Assembly (NCBI GenBank): GCA_013373425.1
Contig: JABXHW010000030.1
Span: forward strand, 42,836-106,835
Length of the DNA: 64,000 nucleotides
Direction of reading: 5' to 3'
Source: Flavobacteriia bacterium
GTDB lineage: Bacteria; Bacteroidota; Bacteroidia; Flavobacteriales; Schleiferiaceae
Shown here: positions 37,399 to 48,331 of the stretch, piece after piece
How positions within the stretch are numbered: position 1 is the first letter of the stretch
How the letters are laid out: each line of letters begins with the position of its first letter
Program-made: the position numbers and the translations under genes
The notes under the pieces: generated by a model
What the model was told of the DNA's origin: nothing
The model's database searches: none
The model's input: only the letters and a program-made list of their open reading frames with translations

Positions 37399-38418
37399 TT
37401 ACAAAATGTTGACCTCTGGCGTGAGTTTTACCCCGAAACGTTTATCGATATCCTCAATGATGTCAAGAGCCAATTTATAGACTTCCTGACCACGCGCTTC
37501 TCCATAGTTAACAAGAACAAGGGCCTGACGTTCATGAACTCCAGCATCTCCCCTTCGAAAGCCTTTCCAGCCCGCCTCTTCAATCAACCATCCGGCAGCC
37601 AATTTCATGCGACCTTCACCGGCAGGGTAGGCCACCACTTCAGGATACTCTGCATGAATTCGCTCATATTCCGATATAGCAACCACAGGGTTCTTGAAGA
37701 AACTACCACTATTTCCGATTTCTTGCGGGTCGGGCAACTTACTCTGACGAATAGCTATCACCGCATCTGAAACTTCCTTGATAGAAGGAGATGAGATGCC
37801 GCGTTTCTCCAACTCGGCTTGAATGGCTCCGTATTCCGTACGAATAGTGTGATTCTTTTTGGAGAGTTTAAATCGAACATCTGTGATAATAAACTTGCCT
37901 TTCAACTCGTGCTTGAAGATGGAATCACGATAACCAAATTGGCAATCTTGTAATGTGTATGTCTTCTTTGCACCTGAACCCAATTCAATACCGTCGAGAG
38001 ATACAAAGTGATCTTTCAATTCAACGCCATAGGCTCCAATGTTCTGTACAGGAGCGGTGCCAACCTGACCCGGAATCAAGCTCAAATTCTCCAAACCACC
38101 ATAGCCTTCCTGAAGGGTCCATAGAACAGTTTGGTGCCAATTTTCACCGGCTTGAACTTCAACGATAACATAGTCGTCATTTTCCTCGATAACCTGATGT
38201 CCACGAAGAGCGATATTCACGACTAATCCATCAATAGGTCCCGTGAGAAGCAAGTTAGACCCTCCTCCAAGAATCAGTTTCAGGTTCGAAACGGCCGCTT
38301 CATCTGTAGCGAATTCAACCACATCCTCTTCATCTTGAAGAACCCACACTTCGCGTGCCGATTCGTCCAAGCCAAAGGTGTTAAACCGTTGTAACGATGG
38401 ATTCTGGTACTTTCTCAT
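37399..38418 (-). CDS. murB: UDP-N-acetylmuramate dehydrogenase
   Basis: NTFGLDE, GGGSNLLL, GYGGLENLSLIPGQVGTAPVQNIGAYG, GNSGSFFKNP. Confidence 0.95.
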   Translation of the reverse strand: MRKYQNPSLQRFNTFGLDESAREVWVLQDEEDVVEFATDEAAVSNLKLILGGGSNLLLTGPIDGLVVNIALRGHQVIEENDDYVIVEVQAGENWHQTVLWTLQEGYGGLENLSLIPGQVGTAPVQNIGAYGVELKDHFVSLDGIELGSGAKKTYTLQDCQFGYRDSIFKHELKGKFIITDVRFKLSKKNHTIRTEYGAIQAELEKRGISSPSIKEVSDAVIAIRQSKLPDPQEIGNSGSFFKNPVVAISEYERIHAEYPEVVAYPAGEGRMKLAAGWLIEEAGWKGFRRGDAGVHERQALVLVNYGEARGQEVYKLALDIIEDIDKRFGVKLTPEVNIL

Positions 38419-39617
38419 TAAACGTAGCGTCCAGGGTATTCTTCGAGTGCGCGGCGAATGATTTCAACCGACTTCTTCAATGTCTCTTTGTTGAGCACAT
38501 AGGCCAGTCGAGCCTGGCGCTTACCCAATCGAGGTTGGGCGTAGAAACCAGAAGCCGGTGCAATCATAACAGTTTCACCTTCGTAGTCGAACGACTGAAG
38601 TAACCATTGTGCAAAGCGATCGGCATCATCAACAGGGAGTTGTGCAACGGCATAAAATGCTCCTTTCGGCATCGGGCAGAATACACCTTCGATGCTATTC
38701 AATCCTTCAACCAAGATGTTTCTGCGCTCAACATATTCATCGTTCACTTCTGTGAAGTAGGTGTCAGGTGTGTCGAGGGCAGCTTCCACTGCAATTTGAG
38801 CATAGGTAGGAGGACTCAATCGAGCTTGGGCGAACTTCAATGCGGTACGCATGAAGATGGTATTTCGAGATACGAGCATCCCAATACGAGCACCACACAT
38901 AGAGTATCGCTTAGATACGGAGTCAATCATGATGGCGTGATCCTTCAATTGGGGAATGCTCATGATGCTGTAGTGCTTCACCCCGTCGTAAACAAACTCG
39001 CGATAGACTTCATCTGCGATGAGGAAGAGGTTGTATCGAACCACTAATTCCGCAAGCTTTGCAATCTCCTCAGGAGAATAGAGGTACCCCGTTGGGTTTC
39101 CTGGATTGCAAATGAGAATGGCTTTGGTTTGCTCAGTAATGAGGTCTTCAAATCGCTCAATAGGAGGAAGGGCAAATCCATTTTGAATAGTTGCCTCAAC
39201 CGGAACCACTTTTACTCCATTCTGAATGGCGAATCCATTGTAGTTCGCATAAAATGGTTCTGGAACGATCACTTCATCACCCTCGTCCATGATGGCGCCG
39301 AAAGCGAATGTAAGTGCTTCTGAACCACCAGTGGTGACCATTACATCGGATGCCTCAACATCAATGTTATTCTTTCTGTAGTAGTCGGCTAGGCCTTCAC
39401 GAAGTGATTCGTTTCCGGCAGAGTGACTGTAGGCCAAGATATCGACGTTTGCTTTTTTCACGGCGTCACGAGCTCCTTTTGGAGTCTCAATATCAGGCTG
39501 ACCAATATTTAGATAGTGTACCTTTTTTCCTTCAGCTTCCGCAGCTTCCGCGAATGGAACTAACTTTCGAATAGGAGATTCTGGCATGGCCATCCCTTTG
39601 CTAGAGATCTTCGGCAT
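38418..39617 (-). CDS. PLP-dependent class I/II aminotransferase (aspartate aminotransferase-like)
   Basis: NIGQPDIETP, ICNPGNPTGYLYS, ADEVYREFVYDG, SVSKRYSMCGARIG. Confidence 0.92.
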   Translation of the reverse strand: MPKISSKGMAMPESPIRKLVPFAEAAEAEGKKVHYLNIGQPDIETPKGARDAVKKANVDILAYSHSAGNESLREGLADYYRKNNIDVEASDVMVTTGGSEALTFAFGAIMDEGDEVIVPEPFYANYNGFAIQNGVKVVPVEATIQNGFALPPIERFEDLITEQTKAILICNPGNPTGYLYSPEEIAKLAELVVRYNLFLIADEVYREFVYDGVKHYSIMSIPQLKDHAIMIDSVSKRYSMCGARIGMLVSRNTIFMRTALKFAQARLSPPTYAQIAVEAALDTPDTYFTEVNDEYVERRNILVEGLNSIEGVFCPMPKGAFYAVAQLPVDDADRFAQWLLQSFDYEGETVMIAPASGFYAQPRLGKRQARLAYVLNKETLKKSVEIIRRALEEYPGRYV

Positions 39618-39644
39618 GTCATGGTGTATTAGATTGCTACAAAT

Positions 39645-39678
39645 AAAAAACCCCGACGTTCAATGTGAGCGTCGGGGC
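39645..39678 (-). terminator. Rho-independent terminator downstream of the DUF1573 gene
   Basis: Reverse strand: ccccgacgctcacattgaacgtcgggg then TTTTTT. Confidence 0.85.
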
Positions 39679-39700
39679 AAATTTAATCTGAAAATCTAGC

Positions 39701-40144
39701 TTAGCGAGAAACGCGAGAAGATTCTCCTCCTTCGTTAGTTGGAGTTGTTTGTGGTCTGGTAACTTCACCTTTGATGGTTACACGCATTGAAGGGCGTGAA
39801 GCATTAGAAGTTACAGTAACAGTTTTTTGGAATCGACCGATACGGTGAGTGTCGTAACGAACTTTCAATTGTCCAGACTCACCTGGAGCAAATGGTCGGT
39901 TTACGATGCTGCGATCAGGAACGGTGCAACCGCATGAACCCTGAACGTTATTGATAATCAACGGCTCCTGGCCTTCGTTCGTAAACTGGAAGTAACGAAC
40001 GCCATCAGCGTCTTGGTCAATTGTACCGTAATCAATCACATTTTGCTCGAATGTCAAAACCGGAGCGTTTGGATTCGTCTCTTGTGCAGTTGCATAAGTG
40101 AAGCCGAACACAGCTACGGCTAGGGTCATCAGCATTTTTTTCAT
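39701..40144 (-). CDS. DUF1573 domain protein
   Basis: FEQNVIDYGTIDQDADGVRYFQFTNEGQEPLIINNVQGSCGCTVPD... Confidence 0.9.
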   Translation of the reverse strand: MKKMLMTLAVAVFGFTYATAQETNPNAPVLTFEQNVIDYGTIDQDADGVRYFQFTNEGQEPLIINNVQGSCGCTVPDRSIVNRPFAPGESGQLKVRYDTHRIGRFQKTVTVTSNASRPSMRVTIKGEVTRPQTTPTNEGGESSRVSR

Positions 40145-40296
40145 TGTTCTCGTCCTTTAGTTAAACACGAATTGTAAAGTTAAGATGATTCGATGAAATA
40201 TTCGACATCTCTGAAACATTATCAATAACCGTTCAAACATCATGCCCCGTCGGTGAATTGCATTTTCTAAATTTGCGGCTCATAGAAAACCAAAGC

Positions 40297-42915
40297 ATGG
40301 AAATTCCCGCGAAGTACAACCCGAGTACGACAGAAGATAAGTGGTATAGCTACTGGATGGAAAACGGATTCTTCCGTTCGGTTCCCGATGAGCGCGAACC
40401 GTACACTATCGTTATTCCGCCACCAAACGTCACCGGTGTCTTGCACATGGGGCACATGCTCAATAATACAATCCAAGACGTACTCGTTCGTCGCGCTCGC
40501 ATGCGTGGCTTGAATGCGTGTTGGGTACCTGGAACCGACCATGCTTCTATCGCTACTGAAGCAAAAGTGGTTCAGAAACTTCGCGCAGAAGGTGTCAAGA
40601 AGTCAGACTTGTCACGTGACGAGTTCCTCAATCATGCATGGGACTGGACACACAAGCATGGCGGAATCATTCTACAACAGCTCAAGAAGTTGGGTGCTTC
40701 TTGTGACTGGGATCGCGAGGCGTTCACTATGGATGAGCCGCGTAGCGAAAGCGTACTTCAAGTATTCGTCGACCTTCACGAGAAAGGGCACATCTATCGT
40801 GGTAACCGAATGGTGAACTGGGATCCAGAGGCTAAAACCACTGTATCCGACGAAGAAGTAATTCACAAAGATGTAAACGCAAAACTCTACTATCTCAAAT
40901 ACTTCATTGAAGGAACAGAGGAGTACGTAGTTGTTGCAACCACTCGTCCTGAGACCATCATGGGCGATACCGCCGTGTGTGTGAATCCAAAGGATGAGCG
41001 ATACACGAAACTCAAAGGCAAGAAGTTAATCGTTCCTGTTGTTGGTCGCGCTGTACCAGTTATTGAAGATGATTATGTAGATCTTGAGTTCGGTACAGGC
41101 TGTTTGAAAGTGACACCAGCTCACGACGTGAACGACTATGAAATTGGTCAGCGCCACAATTTGGAGAGCATTGATATCTTCAATGAAGACGGCACGTTGA
41201 ATGATCACGGACTTCACTTTGCTGGAAAGGATCGATTCGCTGTTCGAAAAGAAATCTCCAAAGAGCTCGAAGGGAAAGGACTTCTCGAAAAAGTAGAAGA
41301 CTATCAAACTTCAGTGGGTACTTCTGAAAGAACTGGCGCTGTAATCGAACCAAGACTTAGTCTTCAATGGTTCCTCCGCATGTCTCAGATTTCAGAGCCA
41401 GCGCTCAAAGCGGTGATGGAAGACGAAGTTCGCCTAATCCCTGAAAAGTTCAAGAACACCTACCGTCATTGGATGGAGAACGTTCGCGATTGGAATATTA
41501 GTCGCCAGCTTTGGTGGGGACATAGAATTCCTGCTTTCTATTATGGAAAGGGAGAAGACGATTTCGTCGTGGCCATGACGGCCGAAGAAGCGCTAGAAAA
41601 GGCTAAATCGAAGTCGGGCAAAGACCTATCAGCTTCTGACCTTCGTCAGGATGAGGATGTACTTGATACATGGTTCAGCTCATGGTTGTGGCCTATTTCA
41701 GTATTCGACGGTGTCCGTAATCCGGAGAATGAAGAGATTCAATATTATTATCCTACAAACGACCTAGTTACAGCTCCGGAGATTCTGTTCTTCTGGGTGG
41801 CTAGAATGATTTTGGCGGGTTACGAATACAGAGACCAGAAGCCTTTCCAGAATGTATACCTCACAGGTATCGTTCGTGATAAGCTCGGTCGTAAGATGTC
41901 GAAGTCATTGGGTAATTCACCTGATCCGCTCGACCTTATCGATAACTATAGCGCAGATGGAGTTCGTGTAGGTATGCTGCTGACCTCGCCTGCCGGGAAC
42001 GACCTTCCATTCGATGAAGAACTCTGCGTTCAAGGACGAAATTTCGCCAACAAGATTTGGAATGCATTCCGTTTGGTGAAAGGCTGGGAGGTTGTAGATC
42101 AAGAACCAGATGCGGCGAGTAGAAATGCAATGGCATGGTTTGAAGCCCGCTTCAACGCTACTTTGAAAGATATCAATGAGAACTTCGAGAAGTACCGCAT
42201 TTCTGATGCGTTGATGTCGACGTACAAATTGGTGTGGGATGACTTTTGTTCTTGGTATCTAGAGATGGTGAAGCCAGCCTATCAGCATCCAATTTCAAAA
42301 GAGACTTACGAGGCTACGATTGGCTATTTTGAAAAGCTCTTGAAAGTCCTTCATCCTTTCATGCCATTCCTCACAGAAGAGATTTGGCATCTCATTGAAG
42401 AGAGAGGAGAGAAGGAAACCATCATGTACGCAGAGTGGCCACAAATTGGTGAACCATCGAGCGAAGCCCTTGCTTCATTCGATCATGCACAAGAAGTGAT
42501 TTCAGCCATTCGCAACCTCAGAAAGGAGAAGAATATCGCACCCAAGGAGCCATTAGAGCTCATCGGAATGGGGACAAACTCTCCAGAATTCCTACCGGTT
42601 ATCATGAAGCTCGGATTCATTTCTGAATTCACTAATCAAGACGAGAAACCTGAGCAAGCCTTTGCATTCAGAGCGGGTACAGAGGAGTATCATGTTCCAG
42701 TGTCAGACGCTATCGACGTTGAGGCAGAACTCGAGAAACTGAAGAAGGAGCTCGAGTATCAGAAAGGCTTCTTGAACTCCGTATCCAAGAAACTCAGCAA
42801 TGAACGCTTCGTCAACAATGCACCTGAGCAAGTTGTAGCTAATGAGCGCAAGAAAATGGCCGATGCAGAAGCGAAGATTAAGTTGATGGAGGATAGGATA
42901 GCATCCTTGAAATAG
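40297..42915 (+). CDS. valS: Valyl-tRNA synthetase
   Basis: [45 protein letters not shown]; start moved to ATG 40297 ([10 protein letters not shown]). Confidence 0.97.
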   Translation: MEIPAKYNPSTTEDKWYSYWMENGFFRSVPDEREPYTIVIPPPNVTGVLHMGHMLNNTIQDVLVRRARMRGLNACWVPGTDHASIATEAKVVQKLRAEGVKKSDLSRDEFLNHAWDWTHKHGGIILQQLKKLGASCDWDREAFTMDEPRSESVLQVFVDLHEKGHIYRGNRMVNWDPEAKTTVSDEEVIHKDVNAKLYYLKYFIEGTEEYVVVATTRPETIMGDTAVCVNPKDERYTKLKGKKLIVPVVGRAVPVIEDDYVDLEFGTGCLKVTPAHDVNDYEIGQRHNLESIDIFNEDGTLNDHGLHFAGKDRFAVRKEISKELEGKGLLEKVEDYQTSVGTSERTGAVIEPRLSLQWFLRMSQISEPALKAVMEDEVRLIPEKFKNTYRHWMENVRDWNISRQLWWGHRIPAFYYGKGEDDFVVAMTAEEALEKAKSKSGKDLSASDLRQDEDVLDTWFSSWLWPISVFDGVRNPENEEIQYYYPTNDLVTAPEILFFWVARMILAGYEYRDQKPFQNVYLTGIVRDKLGRKMSKSLGNSPDPLDLIDNYSADGVRVGMLLTSPAGNDLPFDEELCVQGRNFANKIWNAFRLVKGWEVVDQEPDAASRNAMAWFEARFNATLKDINENFEKYRISDALMSTYKLVWDDFCSWYLEMVKPAYQHPISKETYEATIGYFEKLLKVLHPFMPFLTEEIWHLIEERGEKETIMYAEWPQIGEPSSEALASFDHAQEVISAIRNLRKEKNIAPKEPLELIGMGTNSPEFLPVIMKLGFISEFTNQDEKPEQAFAFRAGTEEYHVPVSDAIDVEAELEKLKKELEYQKGFLNSVSKKLSNERFVNNAPEQVVANERKKMADAEAKIKLMEDRIASLK

Positions 42916-42957
42916 GTACTGAGTACTAGGTACTGGGTACTAGGTACTGGGTACTGG
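42916..42957. repeat. 7-bp tandem repeat GTACTGG/GTACTAG x6, abutting the valS stop codon
   Basis: gtactga gtactag gtactgg gtactag gtactgg gtactgg. Confidence 0.9.
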
Positions 42958-43003
42958 GTGAGATTTAAAGAGAGTTGTTCTATTGGGTGTTAAGTGTGCG
43001 GGG

Positions 43004-43038
43004 GATACTGGATACTTAATACTCGATACTGGGAACTG
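43004..43038. repeat. 7-bp tandem repeat GATACTG-like x5
   Basis: gatactg gatactt aatactc gatactg ggaactg. Confidence 0.8.
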
Positions 43039-43134
43039 TAGGGTGAGTTCTTCTGATGGGGTCGTCTTTAATCGCTTGGCGAGCGATACTGCTAAACTGT
43101 GCGTACGGACCTACGAAACGTGATATATGGCTGA

Positions 43135-43440
43135 TTAACCAAGGTTGTAAAGGGTTCGGATTTCTTCGTTCCAGGTAACCCCATTAGCTGAGATCGTCAG
43201 GATGATTGGGTCTTTCAGATTTTTTAGGGTGCTATTGTTATTGCCATAATCAATAATTCGATATTGCCTTTCGCAATTCATCCAACTTGTACAAGGACAT
43301 GCATTGGGCGCTTGATCATACGGGATTTCGGCTCTTACTTTTAAGGCTTGGAGCGCTTGTTCGAATGTCTCGAAATGTCCTTCTTGGAGTTCGGCATGGA
43401 TATCATCTTCTATTCTAAACATAGCCTCGCTAGTTACCAA
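43135..43440 (-). CDS. Hypothetical protein
   Basis: 101 aa ORF. Confidence 0.5.
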   Translation of the reverse strand: MVTSEAMFRIEDDIHAELQEGHFETFEQALQALKVRAEIPYDQAPNACPCTSWMNCERQYRIIDYGNNNSTLKNLKDPIILTISANGVTWNEEIRTLYNLG

Positions 43441-43762
43441 TTTGTCCGTGAATGAATTGCCCTAGTATTAGAAATAGGGTAATGCTGAAAGTTATGATAG
43501 TCCACTTTTTCTGTCCTTTTATGATTAGGAAAGTGGAGATGAGTAATACCGATAGAAACACTATTCCCCATATCAAGCTTACAGTTGAGTACAGCTCAGC
43601 CGATTTGTAGTGGTAGGGCGTTGACCCCTCTCCGCCGAATGGATACTCTGCTATTCTACCTTGGACTTTCACCGTATACCACTCCGAGAAATTCACAAGA
43701 GCTAAGCATCCGCTAAGTATGAAGGTGGATAAGCTCAGAATTAAATATGTCGACCTGTTCAT
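43430..43762 (-). CDS. Hypothetical membrane protein
   Basis: 110 aa, three TM segments. Confidence 0.55.
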   Translation of the reverse strand: MNRSTYLILSLSTFILSGCLALVNFSEWYTVKVQGRIAEYPFGGEGSTPYHYKSAELYSTVSLIWGIVFLSVLLISTFLIIKGQKKWTIITFSITLFLILGQFIHGQIGN

Positions 43763-43858
43763 TTAAGAGGAGCTCTGGCTTAATTGTCTACCACAAGGAA
43801 GAACCTGCTTCACAATATCAGTCCAATAATCTAAAAGTCTATCAGTCTAACAGCCTAT

Positions 43859-46249
43859 CTATCTCGTAAGTACGACCCTCTCTTCTCCAGCCGTCGTCTT
43901 GATGATGTACGTCCCGTCTGGGAGTGATACAGTGGGAACACGGTATTGATTCCAACCAATGTTCAGTGCCCATTGAGTGGCAAAAATAGACTTGCCGTTG
44001 AGGTCGTATACTTCGAGTAATGAAGTGTCAACTGAGTTGGAATATTGATCTACGATGACTTCGCCGCTGCTTGGATTTGGATAAACTTTGAACCCTTCGT
44101 TTTGAGCCTCATTTTCTTCCATCCCGATGTCTTCTGGCGCGTTTGCGAATACATAGTCGCCTGGAAGGATGTCGGTAAGGGTTACGTAACCGAAGGCATT
44201 GCTGCTAGAACCCATGGTGTTCTTTGTAAAATGAGGATAGAGTTGCCAATCATAAGAGGCATCCGGTCTCCATAATACAACGAGGCTGTCTTCTGTCACC
44301 CCCACTAGGTCAGCATCCAAGGCGCCACTGGCAGGACGTCCATCGTAGAAAATACGCATCTCAGCGTCGAAGTCACCCGACCAAGTTCCGCGGATGGTCC
44401 AAAAACGACCTGTAGAAAGTCGAGCAATTGAGCTGCCGTTTTCAGGACCTGCCCAATGCTGTTCCATGTAAATCTCATGGTCGTCGGTAGAGGTGTTGAC
44501 TGTCAATCTTGCCAGGCAAGCATCCAGGTTGTAGATATTGAAACCATTCCCGCGAACCAATTCATATGTGCTTCCAACTAAATATTCTTCGCCTTCATTC
44601 ACTGTTACATAAGCAGGTGCAAACGGAATATTGCTCACATTGAATGCTTGAGAAGGCTGATTCACCCGAACAGCCACGCTAAAGGTTGAAGTTTGATCCG
44701 CACTGTGGAAAGTGAGCACCATTGGCGCGTCAGAGAGGTAATTGGATCTCTCTTTTCTATGCTGAGATACCCCAACAACGGCAGTATAGTTTGAACCTGA
44801 GCCGCTGTAGGATACACTATCAACACTGATAGCTACTTGTCCGGCAGATGTAATCCAATCCGTAAAGAAGCCGCTCATGTTTACCCCAGATTCTTGCGTT
44901 AGCCATTGCTCAAAGGTCGAAGTTGTAGCATTTTCATGTGCATGATTTGTGAAAATGCTGGCGATGGTTGATTTGTAGAGCGCATCGCCTAAGTATCCTC
45001 TCAAATTATGTCCAATCCAAGCTCCTTTGTTATAAACGTGCATTCCATAAGTAGTTCCGTGGTCAACACCGTTCAAGGCCAAATATCCTCCATCTTGAGC
45101 ATGCGCATAATGCAATACTTGAAGTTGGTTACCTCGAACTGAAGTCATGTATCGCTCGCGATCATACACATCTTCAAGAAAGAGGTGAGAAGAGAATTCG
45201 GCCATGCCTTCATTGATCCACATGTCCTCCGCCTTTTCACAAGTGATGAGATTCCCCCACCAGTGATGCGCGTGCTCGTGTGCAATGATACGCTCACCAT
45301 TGTATGTTCCATCGGCAAGAGTGCGTGGAAGATGAATGCTCGTCGCATGTTCCATCGCTCCTTGAGTGGTCAGTGCATACCCGACTTTATCCCAAACGTA
45401 ATCGCCGAAGAACTCCTCATACGAATCCATGATCCCCTGCATGTGGGTGAAAGACGATTTTGCGTTGGTCGTGTCATTTGCGCGCGCAAGAATCAGATAT
45501 GGGATTGTACCGTTATTCGTTTGAATCGTACGTTCCAACTCTTGGTAGTCGGATACAGCAACGCTCACCAAATAGGCTGAAATAGGGGTAGAGCAAGACC
45601 ACTCCTGCATTATCGTGTCGCCGTTGACGCTGTACATATTCGTACGAAGACCATTTGCATAGGCTCTCCTCGGCAGCTCTGTAATGATTTCAAAGCTGTA
45701 TGTGCTGTGTTCTACAAAATTGTCGAATGCTGGAAACATTGAACGACCGTAGGAATGCGGATTCACACCAAAGCCAACACCCAAGTTGAAAAAGTAAGGT
45801 GCGTTGTGATGCCATCCTCCCCATCCAGACGGATCGGCGGGCATGCTGCCATGATACCAGATCTCAACCATTGCATTGTTGCCTACAGCCCAGGAACCTG
45901 GAAGTCCGCTCGCAACTCTGAAATCGCCCATCGTCGCGACAGGCACATTGGATTGATTGACATGAATTGAATCGATGGTGAAATTGTCGAGCTCAAATCG
46001 AAAAGCCGAAGTAGCTTGAAGCATTTTCACATTCAAACTCGCTTTAGCAGTGAGTTGATTCGAGGGAAGCTGAGTGAAATCGTACTCTAAATGCGTGTGC
46101 TCAATATCGAACGTGTCGCTCAATGCCGAGTGGTCCTTGTTGGGAACAGCTGCTGCAACGAATGAGTTCTTAAAATCGTAGCATGCATGCTGTGCAAATC
46201 CCGAAAGTGAAATTCCGAGAAGTAATATGGATAAGTGCGATTTCCTCAT
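43859..46249 (-). CDS. M1-family metallopeptidase with T9SS C-terminal sorting domain
   Basis: HEHAHHWWGN...WINEGMAEF zinc site; C-term VYPNPSSGEVIVDQY...DGTYIIKTTAGEERVVLTR. Confidence 0.92.
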   Translation of the reverse strand: MRKSHLSILLLGISLSGFAQHACYDFKNSFVAAAVPNKDHSALSDTFDIEHTHLEYDFTQLPSNQLTAKASLNVKMLQATSAFRFELDNFTIDSIHVNQSNVPVATMGDFRVASGLPGSWAVGNNAMVEIWYHGSMPADPSGWGGWHHNAPYFFNLGVGFGVNPHSYGRSMFPAFDNFVEHSTYSFEIITELPRRAYANGLRTNMYSVNGDTIMQEWSCSTPISAYLVSVAVSDYQELERTIQTNNGTIPYLILARANDTTNAKSSFTHMQGIMDSYEEFFGDYVWDKVGYALTTQGAMEHATSIHLPRTLADGTYNGERIIAHEHAHHWWGNLITCEKAEDMWINEGMAEFSSHLFLEDVYDRERYMTSVRGNQLQVLHYAHAQDGGYLALNGVDHGTTYGMHVYNKGAWIGHNLRGYLGDALYKSTIASIFTNHAHENATTSTFEQWLTQESGVNMSGFFTDWITSAGQVAISVDSVSYSGSGSNYTAVVGVSQHRKERSNYLSDAPMVLTFHSADQTSTFSVAVRVNQPSQAFNVSNIPFAPAYVTVNEGEEYLVGSTYELVRGNGFNIYNLDACLARLTVNTSTDDHEIYMEQHWAGPENGSSIARLSTGRFWTIRGTWSGDFDAEMRIFYDGRPASGALDADLVGVTEDSLVVLWRPDASYDWQLYPHFTKNTMGSSSNAFGYVTLTDILPGDYVFANAPEDIGMEENEAQNEGFKVYPNPSSGEVIVDQYSNSVDTSLLEVYDLNGKSIFATQWALNIGWNQYRVPTVSLPDGTYIIKTTAGEERVVLTR

Positions 46250-46275
46250 AATGCTAAAATAGTAGAACCAGCGAA

Positions 46276-47040
46276 TTATTCGTTTGTTCTACGCTGTCGT
46301 ACGCTCTCCCACAGAATTACGCCCGTTGCAACACTCACATTCAGCGAGCCAATGTTGCCCATCATAGGGATTTGAGCTCGGTGCTTACACAAACGCATCA
46401 CAGCAGGTGAAATGCCGTCTTCTTCAGATCCCATCACAATTGCCATTGGCTTGGTAAAGTCCACCTCATACATTGCTCCATCTGTCTTTTCTGTACACGC
46501 AACCGTTTCAACTCCAGAGTCGTGCAGAATATGAATGGCATCTTGCAAGTTTTTAACGCGGCAAACCGGCATTCTCAAAAGTGCACCCGCAGAACTCTTC
46601 ACTGCATCTTCGTGCATTGGAGCAGAGTGGTTTTCAGGAATCACAATGGCTTGAACACCAGCACACTCTGCACTTCGGGCGATGGCGCCAACGTTGCGAA
46701 CGTCGGTGAGGCGATCGAGTAGGAGTAGAAGAGGTGTCTCTCCTTTCTCATAAATTCCAGGTAGGATATCTTCCAAATCACCGAATGGAACAGCGCTGAT
46801 GTAAGCAACTACACCTTGATGATTCTTTCTTGTCAGCTTATTAAGCTTATCTACTGGCACGTGTTTGAATGGGAGGCCACGTTCTTTGATGTAAGGCCAA
46901 AGCTCTTGAAAAACAGTGCTTCGTGCTCCTTTTTGAACGTAAATGCGATCAATATCAAGACCTTCTTCAATCGCCTCAATTACCGGTCTAATACCATATA
47001 TAAGGCGGGGCTGTTTGCCGGAGTTGTTGGTCTCGCTCAT
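46276..47040 (-). CDS. rlmB: 23S rRNA (guanosine-2'-O-)-methyltransferase RlmB / TrmH-family SpoU methylase
   Basis: LIYGIRPVIEAIEEGLDIDRIYVQKGA; RLTDVRNVGAIARSAECAGVQ; IVMGSEEDGIS; NIGSLNVSVATGVILWE. Start taken as ATG 47040. Confidence 0.9.
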   Translation of the reverse strand: MSETNNSGKQPRLIYGIRPVIEAIEEGLDIDRIYVQKGARSTVFQELWPYIKERGLPFKHVPVDKLNKLTRKNHQGVVAYISAVPFGDLEDILPGIYEKGETPLLLLLDRLTDVRNVGAIARSAECAGVQAIVIPENHSAPMHEDAVKSSAGALLRMPVCRVKNLQDAIHILHDSGVETVACTEKTDGAMYEVDFTKPMAIVMGSEEDGISPAVMRLCKHRAQIPMMGNIGSLNVSVATGVILWESVRQRRTNE

Positions 47041-48331
47041 CTTGTGCTCTTTTGATGTCTTCAATGTCGTAAATCCTACCGTGACGCCAGGCCTCAATGG
47101 CCAAGCCCCATCCATAGCGATAATCGGCTTTTCGTTGAAGCTGATAATCGTTGTCTGTGAATGGGTTAATCATTCTATCGAAGACAAAGGTATAGTTAAG
47201 TGAGCTAGCTTCTTCTCCATACACCCAGGTTTCGGTATCTAGGGTGCGATATATTCCAGTTGGTGGTCCGTAGACCACATACAGTACACCTCTATCTGTA
47301 CGCCATCCTTGTTTGTAAGAGCTGAAGAGTTGATTGGCAACCTCCACGCGCTGGTAGTATTCTTCAATCTGATCACGAGCCCGCTCTTGGGTGCCTGCAT
47401 GGCGGAGCCAGAATTCATCGATGACCATCTTAGCTGAATCGGCAGATTTCAAATCCATGCCCACAAATTCAAGATTGGAAGTGACGAATCGCATTGGACC
47501 AACCAAATGCCGCTTTTGCGTGATGAATGGGAAAGATGAATAGTGATGATAAACGGTGTACCCTTCGTGTGTGGATGCATCCGTTTGAAAATGATAGAAC
47601 CCTCTATCGTGCATCTTAAATGTACCACCATTTGGAATTGAAAATGCACTGTCCGCCCGGTAGTTGAACTGAAGGGGAGGAGCATCGACAAATGGAGGTG
47701 TGGCCAAATCAAACTCTCGTTGGTAATACCTTACGTTCAGTGTCTCGACATCTGAATTGGCGAAAATTCGATAGGTCGCACTCGTGTCGAGATGATTACT
47801 GAGTACCACGTTGCTGTCCGCATCGGTAAGCAAGAAGTTTTGGCGATGTAAAGGATCGGATCTGTGAAGTAATTGCACCTTGTCGAAATACAAACGGCGT
47901 TTCACATCATAGAAGCGAACTACCACTACATAGGTTTCACGAGGAGTAGCATCCGGAACTTCAATTTCAAGTGCTCCAGATAGTATTTCAGGGCGCAATG
48001 ACACTTGCGTATCTCGAACAGTGATGCTCGTAGAATCCAAAATCTCCGAGTCGTCGAATGATTTATAAAGAAAGACCGAAACTTCTAGCTCAGCCGTGAA
48101 ATTCGAAATGGGATAATCACGGACGTAGAGAAGCTGGTCGGATTCAATTTCGAAAAAGACCTTTGAGGTAAAATCAGTAGTGTGATAGAACGAGATTTGT
48201 GGACGAAGAGCAACCCCACTCATCTGGTACGAGGAAGCCATATTCACCGCGGTTAAGCCTTTGCGGCTCACGCAGCTTGTTAGAGCGAACGTCAATATGC
48301 CAATAAGAACTAAAGCTCTTCTCATTTTCAT
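46988..48331 (-). CDS. GWxTD domain-containing lipoprotein
   Basis: 447 aa; lipobox LTSCVS; YKQGWRTDRGVLYVVYGPPTGIYR; C-term APPYIWY. Confidence 0.88.
   Translation of the reverse strand: MKMRRALVLIGILTFALTSCVSRKGLTAVNMASSYQMSGVALRPQISFYHTTDFTSKVFFEIESDQLLYVRDYPISNFTAELEVSVFLYKSFDDSEILDSTSITVRDTQVSLRPEILSGALEIEVPDATPRETYVVVVRFYDVKRRLYFDKVQLLHRSDPLHRQNFLLTDADSNVVLSNHLDTSATYRIFANSDVETLNVRYYQREFDLATPPFVDAPPLQFNYRADSAFSIPNGGTFKMHDRGFYHFQTDASTHEGYTVYHHYSSFPFITQKRHLVGPMRFVTSNLEFVGMDLKSADSAKMVIDEFWLRHAGTQERARDQIEEYYQRVEVANQLFSSYKQGWRTDRGVLYVVYGPPTGIYRTLDTETWVYGEEASSLNYTFVFDRMINPFTDNDYQLQRKADYRYGWGLAIEAWRHGRIYDIEDIKRAQDERDQQLRQTAPPYIWY

Noticed and set aside
47041-47115. N-terminal extension of RlmB in the ORF track
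   Set aside because: Would increase overlap with the GWxTD gene to 128 nt with no family similarity; ATG 47040 preferred.
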